This document shows, in pieces, positions 1 through 7,765 of a stretch of DNA of 64,000 bases (position 1 is its first letter; each line of letters opens with the position of its first letter). Position numbers and translations under genes: made by a program. The notes beneath the pieces were generated by a model. That model was not told the origin of the DNA, made no database searches, and saw nothing but the letters and a program-made list of their open reading frames with translations. The stretch lies in the NCBI GenBank assembly GCA_900314845.1, contig OMWV01000004.1, positions 1 to 64,000 on the forward strand, read 5' to 3'. The stretch comes from an uncultured Eubacteriales bacterium. GTDB taxonomy: Bacteria; Bacillota; Clostridia; Lachnospirales; Lachnospiraceae.

Positions 1-1
1 A

Positions 2-121
2 ATGCTGTCAAGTTTCAAAAAATCACCTGTTGAGCAAGAAACCATCGGCTGTTACAGCATTTTTCAAGTGGGAAGTTTGAGTTACTTATTTAGTAAAATC
101 TTTGTATTCCGTAAAAAATAG
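2..121 (+). CDS. C-terminal end of a GtrA-like membrane protein (partial)
   Basis: A reading frame is open from the window edge to a TAG at 119-121 and gives about 39 residues that end in a hydrophobic stretch and a basic tail (SKIFVFRKK). This resembles the end of GtrA-family four-helix proteins, which assist export of polyprenyl-linked sugars and usually finish with an aromatic-basic motif such as WVF. A GtrB-like glycosyltransferase follows 44 nt downstream, and gtrA-gtrB pairing is common. The assignment rests on this short tail and its neighbour, so it is tentative; most of the gene lies outside the window. Confidence 0.45.
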   Translation: MLSSFKKSPVEQETIGCYSIFQVGSLSYLFSKIFVFRKK

Positions 122-165
122 TTATTAGATATTAGTGTATTTACAGAAAGAACGGGGGATATAAG

Positions 166-1134
166 TTGGACAAGATTGCTGTGTTATTACCGTGCTACAA
201 TGAGGTTAAAACAGTGGCAACGGTTGTAAAAGACTACAAAAATGTATTAGGCAAGGAAGCAGTCATATATGTCTATGATAATAATTCAACAGATGGATCA
301 GCTGAAGCCGCGGAAGAAGCGGGAGCTATTGTAAGGCATGAATATAAACAAGGTAAAGGAAATGTAGTACGGAGAATGTTCAGGGAGATCGATGCAGAAT
401 GTTATATAATGGCTGATGCTGATGATACAAATCCAGCGCAGTGCGCCCCTGAGATGGTGAATCTAATATTAGAAAAAAATGTGGACATGGTAGTTGGAGA
501 TAGACTATCTTCGACTTATTTTCAGGAAAATAAGAGGCCATTTCATAATTTTGGCAATTCTCTGGTCAGAATGTTGATTAATAAGCTCTTCGCTGCCGAT
601 ATCAAGGATATTATGACGGGACATCGTGCATTTAGCTATGAATTTGTAAAGACATTTCCTGTTATCAGCGAAGGCTTTGAAATAGAAACCGAGATGAGCA
701 TACACGCAGCAGACAAAAATATGAGTATAGCAAATGTAGTTACAGATTATCGAGATCGGCCAGATGGCAGTGAGTCAAAACTTAATACTTTTAGTGATGG
801 GTTTAAGGTGTTACGAACAATATTTCGTTTGTTAAGAACATATCGATCGATGTTTTTCTTTGGAATACTTGCATTGATCCTATTTGGGTTAGGGATTGGT
901 TTTATGATTCCCGTACTTATCAGTTATGCATATACTGGTTTGGTTGCCCGGTTTCCAACCTTGATTGTATGTGGCTTTAGTTGTCTTGCAGGAATTATCG
1001 CACTTTTTACAGGACTTATGCTGCAGACAATGAAAGTAAAAAATCGACAGGATTTTGAGAACACATTACAGAGAATACATGATATTAAATTGATAAAAAA
1101 AGAGTTATCAAAGCGGCTTTGTCCCCCGGATTAA
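166..1134 (+). CDS. GtrB/DPM1-like family 2 glycosyltransferase with C-terminal membrane helices
   Basis: The protein (322 aa) is predicted to move a sugar from a nucleotide donor to a polyprenyl phosphate at the cytoplasmic membrane. The N-terminal GT-A domain has the nucleotide-binding opening LLPCYNE (about residues 8-14), a DNNSTDGS segment near 38-45 and the acidic metal site ADADD near 82-86. Two strong membrane helices lie at roughly 230-260 and 268-290, as in GtrB and dolichol-phosphate mannosyltransferase relatives. The start is TTG at 166, preceded by GGGGG at 154-158. The gene is more AT-rich than the genes after 2224, which suggests transfer. The sugar cannot be told from sequence. 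Confidence 0.85.
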   Translation: MDKIAVLLPCYNEVKTVATVVKDYKNVLGKEAVIYVYDNNSTDGSAEAAEEAGAIVRHEYKQGKGNVVRRMFREIDAECYIMADADDTNPAQCAPEMVNLILEKNVDMVVGDRLSSTYFQENKRPFHNFGNSLVRMLINKLFAADIKDIMTGHRAFSYEFVKTFPVISEGFEIETEMSIHAADKNMSIANVVTDYRDRPDGSESKLNTFSDGFKVLRTIFRLLRTYRSMFFFGILALILFGLGIGFMIPVLISYAYTGLVARFPTLIVCGFSCLAGIIALFTGLMLQTMKVKNRQDFENTLQRIHDIKLIKKELSKRLCPPD

Positions 1135-1263
1135 GTAACTCTTAAAGCCCGGACAGGCGGCTCAATTAGGATCGGGATCATCAGTGTTTCTTTGGGAAAT
1201 ATATTATTGTTAACTCTGCATAAAAGTTATACTAACTTCGTTTAGATGTTCCACTCAAGTCCT

Positions 1264-1476
1264 TTATGGCTTGAGGAATGTCATGAGCTCATCGAAGCTC
1301 TTGCCGCCTGCAAGATAGGCTGACATGATCTGCTCCGCCTGAAGTTTCTTCTTCTGCTCCTGCAAATGCTCAAGCTTCGCTGCAGTCTGGTCATATCTGT
1401 CCTGAAGCTTCTGCAGCTGTTCCTGGACTTTGACGATCTCGGCATCAATCGTTGTCATTGATTTTATGCGTGCCAT
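1264..1476 (-). CDS. Small coiled-coil protein, mobile-element type
   Basis: This 70-residue protein is almost wholly a charged, glutamine-rich coiled coil (residues 10-48) followed by a short C-terminal segment, SFDELMTFLKP. The start codon is preceded by GGAGG at a good distance. The architecture resembles small proteins (DUF4315/ErpK-like) carried with mobilization genes on conjugative elements of Clostridia, where their role is unknown. No relaxase or other transfer gene lies nearby, so it looks like a leftover of an element. The family link is from memory of the general pattern and is not firm. Confidence 0.5.
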   Translation of the reverse strand: MARIKSMTTIDAEIVKVQEQLQKLQDRYDQTAAKLEHLQEQKKKLQAEQIMSAYLAGGKSFDELMTFLKP

Positions 1477-1479
1477 GGG

Positions 1480-1660
1480 TCAGGCCTCCTTCATGCTCTT
1501 ATCCAACAGTGACTGGTTTTTGGCCAGCAGGCCGCTGATCCTGCGTACCATACTCGATTGCCTTGTCGACCATACACCGGAACGGGGATACATCCGTGAT
1601 GGATCCCGGATACTCCTCATAGAAGAGGGGGAGCCGATTCGTCTTGGCAAAGGCAAGTAG
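1480..1660 (-). pseudogene. Decayed reading frame upstream of the coiled-coil gene
   Basis: On the minus strand two consecutive reading frames give protein-like sequence. The upstream one includes LPLFYEEYPGSITD and CMVDKAIEYG; the downstream one ends VRRISGLLAKNQSLLDKSMKEA at a TGA that overlaps the Shine-Dalgarno site of the next gene. The two pieces fit one ancestral gene broken by a frameshift near 1545-1560. I do not recognise the family. The tight overlap with the coiled-coil gene argues that both once formed an operon. Confidence 0.3.
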
Positions 1661-1680
1661 GAGAAACGAAAAAGTCAGGG

Positions 1681-2183
1681 GAAAAATTAAAGTACTGGCA
1701 GCAGTTTTACTTTAATTATAATAAAATCAATCGCAGATCTGCATTTGGGAAAATATATCACCGATTTTTATTATTTTTCCAGATGCTGCTGCATGTCAAT
1801 AAATTAAAAAGATATCATTTTGATCTTACTCTTTACCAAGGATCGGAATGAGTGGATCTGTCCATGGATGCGATACACTACTTACTGGGCTTCATAAAAA
1901 GCATCCGGAGGTTTTGAAGGTATTTAAAACTTCATTCTGTTCAGATGAATTTTTGATTCAGACCATCTTATGCAATAATGAAAAGATGCGAAAGAGGATT
2001 GTGCAGGATTACCACCGATATATTGTCTGGGAACACAGAGATGGCAATTATCCGGCGGTATTAGATGAACGTGATTTTGACCAGATAATTGCGGGTGACT
2101 ATCATTTTGCAAGGAAGTTTGAGTTCCCCAAGTCGCGAGAACTTGCCTCTCAATTGGAGAAATACTATCGTTTTCATGATTGA
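1681..2183 (+). pseudogene. Broken GT14 (core-2/I-branching type) glycosyltransferase
   Basis: The last 111 codons (from 1848) encode a clear C-terminal half of a core-2/I-branching-type glycosyltransferase, with CSDEFLIQTIL, RYIVW and FARKF, the typical spacing of this family. The preceding part of the protein is readable in another frame from about 1681 (KYWQQFYFNYN, then NKLKRYHFD and LYQGSE). It is cut by a TGA at 1849-1851, where the family usually has tryptophan, and then by a frameshift near 1895-1905. With a stop, a frameshift and no N-terminal third, it should be inactive. It probably once served a surface polysaccharide. Confidence 0.65.
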
Positions 2184-2223
2184 CATGATTGGGAAAAGAC
2201 AGGATCAATAATATTTTTGTGTT

Positions 2224-3180
2224 ATGATAATACTAGTAACCGGCGGTGCCGGTTTTATCGGCAGCAATTTTATTCTTTATGAACTGGAAAGGTATCCAAG
2301 GGACAGGATCATCTGCCTGGATGCTCTGACCTATGCCGGCAGCCTTTCGAATCTGGAATCTGCTCTGCAGAAAGACCAGTTTCAGTTTATCAAGGCGGAT
2401 ATCTGTGACCGGCAGAAGGTTTATGATGTCTTTCGCAGGGAAAGGCCGGATATCCTGGTCAATTTTGCTGCAGAGTCGCATGTAGACCGGTCTATAGAGG
2501 ATCCGGCTGTATTTTTCAGGACAAATATTGAGGGAACGGCTGTGCTCCTGGATGCCTGCAGAAGATATGGGATCCGGCGTTTTCATCAGATCTCCACGGA
2601 TGAGGTCTATGGGGATCTTCCTCTGGACGGGGAGGATCTTTTGTTTAATGAAGAAAGCCCACTGCGTCCGTCTAGTCCCTACAGTGCGTCCAAGGCGTCT
2701 GCAGACCTGATCATTCAGTCTTATGTGCGGACATATGGACTGCCGGTCAGTATAAGTCGTTCTTCCAACAATTATGGACCCCGCCAGTTTCCGGAGAAGC
2801 TGATACCTCTGATGATCAGAAAGGCGGCAGCGGAAGAAAGGCTTCCTGTGTACGGAGATGGAAGCAATGTGCGGGACTGGGTCTATGTGGAGGACAACTG
2901 CCGGGCTGTTGATTTCATTATCCGAAAGGGGAGAGCGGGGCAGACTTACAATGTGGGCGGGAACTGTCAGATCAGCAACATTCATCTTGTCAAAATGATC
3001 TGTGACCATCTCGGGAAGCCCTATAGTCTGATAGAGTATGTGAAAGACCGCCCGGGCCATGACAGAAGGTATGCCCTGGACAGTTCAAAGATAAGGGATG
3101 AGCTTGGCTGGGAGCCGCAGGTGAGTCCCTCGGATGGGCTGAGGAGAACGATTTCCTGGTACACAGACAGAAAACGATAA
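2224..3180 (+). CDS. rmlB: dTDP-glucose 4,6-dehydratase
   Basis: The enzyme converts dTDP-D-glucose to dTDP-4-keto-6-deoxy-D-glucose, the second step toward dTDP-L-rhamnose and related deoxysugars, in the cytoplasm. The 318-residue extended short-chain dehydrogenase has the NAD site TGGAGFIGSNF at residues 6-16, the STDEVYG segment with catalytic acid near 124-130, and the YSASK catalytic Tyr-Lys motif near 151-155. NNYGPRQFPEKLIPLM and RDWVYVEDNC are RmlB signatures. The other rml genes are absent here, so they must lie elsewhere or the product feeds another deoxysugar. It lies 20 nt before the acyltransferase gene and is probably co-transcribed with it. Confidence 0.93.
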   Translation: MIILVTGGAGFIGSNFILYELERYPRDRIICLDALTYAGSLSNLESALQKDQFQFIKADICDRQKVYDVFRRERPDILVNFAAESHVDRSIEDPAVFFRTNIEGTAVLLDACRRYGIRRFHQISTDEVYGDLPLDGEDLLFNEESPLRPSSPYSASKASADLIIQSYVRTYGLPVSISRSSNNYGPRQFPEKLIPLMIRKAAAEERLPVYGDGSNVRDWVYVEDNCRAVDFIIRKGRAGQTYNVGGNCQISNIHLVKMICDHLGKPYSLIEYVKDRPGHDRRYALDSSKIRDELGWEPQVSPSDGLRRTISWYTDRKR

Positions 3181-3200
3181 ATGGTGAAAGGACAAAAATC

Positions 3201-3767
3201 ATGAAGGAAAAATTATTGATCGTCGGCACGGGCGCCCTGGGCAGGGTCGTCCTGGAGTATCTTTCCGATAAATACGACTGCAGTTTTGTGGATGATACCT
3301 ATGAGGAGGGCCAGGAGATAGGCGGGGCCAGGGTCGTGGGGAGCACGGCGAGGCTGGAGGATCTGCATAAGGATTTCCGGAGGATCGTTGTCGCCCTGGA
3401 TGATAATGTGCTGAGACAGATGATCAGCGAGAGGGCAAAGATCGTCGGCTACTATTTGGTCAGTGTCATATTTGATTCGGCTTATGTGAGCCCGGACGCC
3501 AAGCTGGATGACGGGGCTATCGTGCTGAACAATGCTCTTGTCCAGACGGGGGCTGTCATCGGCTGCGGGGCGGTCATCTGCCCGGGAGCTGTCGTACAGC
3601 CGGACACAAATATTGATATTTACAGTCTGGTCGGGACGAATTCGGTGGTGCGCACCTATTCCTATGTGGGAAAGAGGGTGCGGATCGGGTCCGGCTGCGT
3701 GATCTGCAGCAGGGTGGATGTACCCGATGACACGCTGATAGATGACGGCACGGCCCTGAGGCTGTAA
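3201..3767 (+). CDS. NeuD/PglD-like sugar O/N-acyltransferase
   Basis: The protein (188 aa) has the two-part architecture of NeuD/PglD acyltransferases: a Rossmann-like N-terminus starting LLIVGTGALGR (residues 5-15) that binds the sugar nucleotide, then a left-handed beta-helix of hexapeptide repeats (about 95-180) that binds acetyl-CoA. The histidine usual in the PglD active site is not evident in the helix, so catalysis or acceptor may differ. The position directly after rmlB suggests acetylation of a dTDP-linked amino or deoxysugar. The start has an upstream GAAAGG. Confidence 0.7.
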   Translation: MKEKLLIVGTGALGRVVLEYLSDKYDCSFVDDTYEEGQEIGGARVVGSTARLEDLHKDFRRIVVALDDNVLRQMISERAKIVGYYLVSVIFDSAYVSPDAKLDDGAIVLNNALVQTGAVIGCGAVICPGAVVQPDTNIDIYSLVGTNSVVRTYSYVGKRVRIGSGCVICSRVDVPDDTLIDDGTALRL

Positions 3768-3806
3768 AAGCCGCCCTGGACTGACGCTGATTTTGGAGGA
3801 ATATGA

Positions 3807-5072
3807 ATGAAGATAGAATTTGACAGGCAGGAGATGGCTAGGCGTTTTATCCGCTATGCGTCCATCTGTACCCAGTCGGAGGAGGGAGCGGCTGATACGC
3901 CTTCGACGGACCATCAGAGGGAGCTGGCCGCTCTTTTAGCAGGCGAGCTTGAGGAGATGGGAGCGGAGGATGTCTTTTACGACCGGGAGAAATGCTATGT
4001 TTACGCATCTGTCCCGGCCTGGCCGGCGAGCGCAGATGTTCCCTGTCTTGCCCTGATCGCTCATATGGATACGTCAAATGCGGTCTCGGCTGATCAGGTG
4101 CATCCCAGGTTGATACCGGACTACGACGGCGGGGTCATCGTTCTGGACGGGGAGAAGAAGATCGTCTCTGATCCGGAGAATTTTACAGATCTGAAGAAGC
4201 AGGTCGGGAAGATGCTTGTGGTCACGGACGGCCATTCTGTCCTGGGCGGGGACGACAAGGCAGGAGTCGCCGAGATCATGGAGTGCGCGAAGTATTTTCT
4301 GGAACATCCGAAAGTTCCCCACGCCGGGATCCGGATCATGTTTACGCCGGATGAGGAGGTGGGGAATGGTCCACTGAACGCAGATCTTGACCGCCTGGGG
4401 GCGGATTTTGGCTACACCCTGGACGGGGGAGACGCCGGCCAGCTGGAGTATGAGAATTTTAACGCGGCCTCGGCTCACGTGACTGTGGAGGGGGTCAGCA
4501 CCCATCCCGGTTCGGGCAAGGATCTGATGCAGAACGCTCTGCTCATGCTGATAAAGTTTAATGACCTGCTGCCGGCAGATCAGATCCCGGCCCGGACAGA
4601 GGGCTATGAGGGCTTTTATCATCTGACAGACATGAGCGGAGACTGTGAGAGTGCCCAGGCCCATTACATCATCCGCGACCATGACAGGGGAAAGTTTGAG
4701 GAGAGAAAGCGCCTCATGGAGGAAGCTGCGGACAGGATAAATAAGCACAATGGACGGTCTGCGGTTTCCCTTGAGATCCGCGACAGCTACTACAACATGG
4801 AGGAGAAGATCCGGCCTCACATGCACATCATCCGGACGGCGGAGAAAGCCATCCGGGAGACAGGCCTTGAGCCGATCATAGACCCCATCCGCGGGGGCAC
4901 GGACGGCTGCGTATTTTCCTACAGGGGGCTGCCCTGCCCGAATCTTGGGACCGGGGCTTATCACTTCCACAGCCGCTATGAGTATGTCTGCGTGGAGGAG
5001 ATGGTCCAGGCGGCCCAGATCGCGGTCCGGATCGCCGCGGCTTACGCAGGCAAGGGCGGGAAAAGAGAATAA
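3807..5072 (+). CDS. pepT: Peptidase T (tripeptide aminopeptidase)
   Basis: A cytoplasmic M20B metallopeptidase that removes the N-terminal residue of tripeptides, using two zinc ions. The 421 residues match the family length. Metal-binding and catalytic motifs are in order: HMDTS near 91-95, GGDDKAG near 147-153, TPDEEVG near 184-190 and TLDGG near 211-215. The dimerization segment with STHPGSGK follows, and the final metal histidine is in the YHFHSRYEYV segment. A Shine-Dalgarno GGAGG precedes the ATG. A strong hairpin lies just after the stop. Confidence 0.93.
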   Translation: MKIEFDRQEMARRFIRYASICTQSEEGAADTPSTDHQRELAALLAGELEEMGAEDVFYDREKCYVYASVPAWPASADVPCLALIAHMDTSNAVSADQVHPRLIPDYDGGVIVLDGEKKIVSDPENFTDLKKQVGKMLVVTDGHSVLGGDDKAGVAEIMECAKYFLEHPKVPHAGIRIMFTPDEEVGNGPLNADLDRLGADFGYTLDGGDAGQLEYENFNAASAHVTVEGVSTHPGSGKDLMQNALLMLIKFNDLLPADQIPARTEGYEGFYHLTDMSGDCESAQAHYIIRDHDRGKFEERKRLMEEAADRINKHNGRSAVSLEIRDSYYNMEEKIRPHMHIIRTAEKAIRETGLEPIIDPIRGGTDGCVFSYRGLPCPNLGTGAYHFHSRYEYVCVEEMVQAAQIAVRIAAAYAGKGGKRE

Positions 5073-5084
5073 AAAGATGAAAAA

Positions 5085-5114
5085 AGGAGCTCTGATGTCT
5101 TGCACAGAGCTCCT
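5085..5114 (+). terminator. Hairpin after pepT
   Basis: A perfect 10-bp stem, AGGAGCTCTG / CAGAGCTCCT, encloses a 10-nt loop directly after pepT. It lies between convergent pepT and the minus-strand OhrR-like gene. The 3' side is pyrimidine-rich on the plus strand and an A-rich run precedes it, so it could end transcription from both sides. Confidence 0.65.
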
Positions 5115-5174
5115 CCTGATATCCTGCTTTCAGTTTTTATAGCATGGTTAATATTTAAGCAGGTACCGGGCAAT

Positions 5175-5606
5175 TTAATCGGCCAGAAAATCATAAAGGA
5201 TCGAGTAGAGATTCTCAGCCTTGTTGGCGGGAAGGTCTACGCAGCTGCCGACCTGCGCCGGGATGCCGCGGGCCTTTTCCTTCATATCGCGTCCCTTCTG
5301 CGTGAGCCGGATGCTCACGGATCTTTCGTCATCCCTGCGCCTTTCGCGGGTAATATAGCCGGACGCTTCCATCTTCTTGAGCAGGGGCGTGAGCGTGCCG
5401 TTATCCAGGTGCAGGCGGGCTCCCAGCTCGCCTACTGAAATATCGTCCTGCTCCCAGAGCACCATAAATGCAATGTACTGGGTGTATGTGATCCCCAGCG
5501 GCTTTAAGATCGGCCGGTAGATTCCTATCATCTTTCTTGCCGCCGCGTAAAGGGGAAAACAGAGCTGATTGTCCAGCCGGAGCAGTTCGTCGGAATCAAA
5601 GTTCAT
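5175..5606 (-). CDS. OhrR-like MarR-family redox regulator
   Basis: A winged-helix MarR protein (143 aa). Cys16 in the N-terminal LCFPLYAAARK segment sits where OhrR proteins carry the peroxide-sensing cysteine. The HTH spans about 55-80 and the wing RRRDDERSVSI about 88-98. OhrR proteins repress peroxidase genes until this cysteine is oxidised by organic hydroperoxide. It lies 20 nt downstream of a glutathione peroxidase gene on the same strand, so it probably controls its own operon. Further cysteines are not conserved in the pattern of two-Cys OhrR proteins, so the one-Cys mechanism is more likely. Confidence 0.82.
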   Translation of the reverse strand: MNFDSDELLRLDNQLCFPLYAAARKMIGIYRPILKPLGITYTQYIAFMVLWEQDDISVGELGARLHLDNGTLTPLLKKMEASGYITRERRRDDERSVSIRLTQKGRDMKEKARGIPAQVGSCVDLPANKAENLYSILYDFLAD

Positions 5607-5626
5607 AGTTTATCGCTCTCTTATTC

Positions 5627-6169
5627 TTATAATAATTTTTCAACAGCGGCCCTTACGTTCTTCATATCCTCTGTGGGCTCGAAACGGCTTACAACATTCC
5701 CCTGCCTGTCTACCAGGAACTTTGTAAAATTCCACTTGATGGCGGGACTTGTCTTATAATTCTTATCTATAGTCTTCAGCATAGCGCTCATGGCAAATGC
5801 CTTAGGCCCCTTGCCAAAGCCTTCAAAGCCCTTCTGGCTCTTGAGATAAGTGTAGAGGGGCAGCTCATTCTCCCCGTTCACATCTGATTTTGTCATCTGG
5901 GGAAATTCCGTATTGTACTTGAGAGTGCAGAACTCGTGGATCTCTTCGTCGGTCCCCGGCGTCTGGCCGGCGAACTGATTGCAGGGAATATCTATGATCT
6001 CAAGACCCTTCTCATGAAGATCGGCATACATCTGCTCCAGATCCGTGTACTGGGGCGTGAAGCCGCAGCCGGTCGCTGTGTTCACGATCAGAAGGACCTT
6101 CCCTTTATAGTTGGCAAGTGATATCTCATCCCCCTGCGGGGTCTTTAATGAATAATCGTATACGCTCAT
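5627..6169 (-). CDS. Glutathione peroxidase family thiol peroxidase
   Basis: A 180-residue thioredoxin-fold peroxidase of the glutathione peroxidase family (BtuE/BsaA type), reducing hydroperoxides in the cytoplasm, usually with thioredoxin in bacteria. The active cysteine is Cys35 in NTATGCGFTPQ, where mammalian enzymes carry selenocysteine. The catalytic partners are in PCNQFAGQ and in WNFTKFLVD. The start at 6169 was preferred over an upstream in-frame codon because GGAGAA lies 6 nt before it and MSVYDYSLKT is the usual N-terminus. It heads a two-gene operon with the OhrR-like regulator, as expected for a peroxide-induced defence unit. Confidence 0.88.
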   Translation of the reverse strand: MSVYDYSLKTPQGDEISLANYKGKVLLIVNTATGCGFTPQYTDLEQMYADLHEKGLEIIDIPCNQFAGQTPGTDEEIHEFCTLKYNTEFPQMTKSDVNGENELPLYTYLKSQKGFEGFGKGPKAFAMSAMLKTIDKNYKTSPAIKWNFTKFLVDRQGNVVSRFEPTEDMKNVRAAVEKLL

Positions 6170-6545
6170 GTTCTTTCTCCTTAATTTAATACAGCTGCAG
6201 ACAGTGAAATTGTGCACTTTATCGCTGCCTGCAGCCGTAATAGATAGATAGCAAACAACATGTTACAGGAGGCCTTTCGGCTGTGAAAAGGTAACAAAAA
6301 TGAAAAATACTGCCTTAACTATAGCAAAACTATAATTACTGCATTTATATTGTATCATACATAAATTTTAATTCAACGGGTTTTGTAAAGATTTTTGACT
6401 AAATATGTCAAGAAAATATTAAGATATCTTGCGTGTTATGATATTTTTATTTCCCTTATCCTATTATAACTGCATCCTATTCTTTTCATCGTCAGGTAAT
6501 CAATACAAATGTTCCAGATAATAATATCTGTTAAGGAGGATATCA
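6170..6545. other. Intergenic region between divergent gpx and recombinase genes
   Basis: This 376-nt AT-rich stretch contains the likely gpx promoter (minus strand) and the recombinase Shine-Dalgarno site AAGGAGGA at 6533-6540. Two short inverted repeats are visible: TGTTAC/GTAACA at about 6259-6298, and TATAG/CTATA at about 6320-6333. Either could be a regulator site, for example for the OhrR-like protein, but neither matches a strong known operator consensus. No gene longer than a dozen codons is seen. Confidence 0.4.
6349..6376 (-). promoter_or_regulatory. Possible sigma-A promoter of the gpx-ohrR operon
   Basis: On the minus strand, TTGAAT (6371-6376) and TACAAT (6349-6354) are 16 nt apart, a reasonable -35/-10 pair reading toward the peroxidase gene. 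The implied leader is about 170 nt, which is long, so another promoter closer to the gene cannot be excluded. Confidence 0.4.
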
Positions 6546-7149
<604 letters not shown>

Positions 7150-7161
7150 ATCAGTGCAAAA

Positions 7162-7205
7162 CAGGCGTTTTTACAATAAAGTGTACATTATTGTAAAAAC
7201 GCCTG
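7162..7205. repeat. 18-bp perfect inverted repeat after the recombinase
   Basis: CAGGCGTTTTTACAATAA (7162-7179) and its exact reverse complement (7188-7205) flank an 8-nt spacer that is largely the palindrome TGTACA. It lies 12 nt after the recombinase stop. It could be a transcription terminator whose stem contains the T-tract, or a recombinase binding or crossover site. No second copy was noticed in the window. Confidence 0.75.
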
Positions 7206-7765
7206 ACCTATCAATTTGTATATATCATACCATAGGATATCCATCTTGACAAGTCTATTTATGTAAATTGGTGAAAGCGCATAATAATTTGTATCCTAAA
7301 TACCACCAAAGTTCACAGCAAACTTCTTGTATACACTTCATTTTGGTTATTATGTCAAAAAATAGAAATTATTCTTAATATGAGTAAAAAAGTACACCTT
7401 TTTGAAAGGAAAAGAGTAAAAGTTTTTCGAATTTTACTTAAATTCTCAAGGTGACGCCGACATCGTAGCGAATCTCAAAAGGGTAAGGGAAATGTTTTAT
7501 GGGAGGATGCTTGCAGATAATTTTCTGACGATAACGATAATAATGGATTAACAATATTAAGCGCAACGGATAACAACTAGGGATAGGAAAAATGCGCTTA
7601 TAGAAAATGTTAAACCAATCGGGAAGGAGAAAATTTACAGGGGGTGAGAATGGGAATGCGGTGCTGCAGCAAACGTATATTCAGAATCCCTGGCCTTCTT
7701 GAGATCCAATCCCGCATAAAGGAGTTAACAACAGAAAAACCAAGATAACTATGGGAGGATTTGAA
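7206..7765 (+). other. Long leader region before the TRAP operon
   Basis: About 560 nt precede dctP without a clear gene. There is an inverted repeat TAAGCGCA (7558-7565) / TGCGCTTA (7593-7600), a 10-bp palindrome TGCTGCAGCA at about 7663-7672, and a possible 32-codon open frame at 7650-7748 behind GGGGGTGA, ending 17 nt before the dctP start. Another stretch, about 7420-7551, reads as protein-like (GDADIVANLKRVREMFYGRM) but has no start and may be a gene remnant. No clear promoter was found; the operon promoter and any regulator site should be within this region. Confidence 0.4.

Noticed and set aside
1430-1660. A 76-codon plus-strand open frame
   Set aside because: It covers the start of the minus-strand coiled-coil gene and its decayed upstream partner, and does not look like protein.
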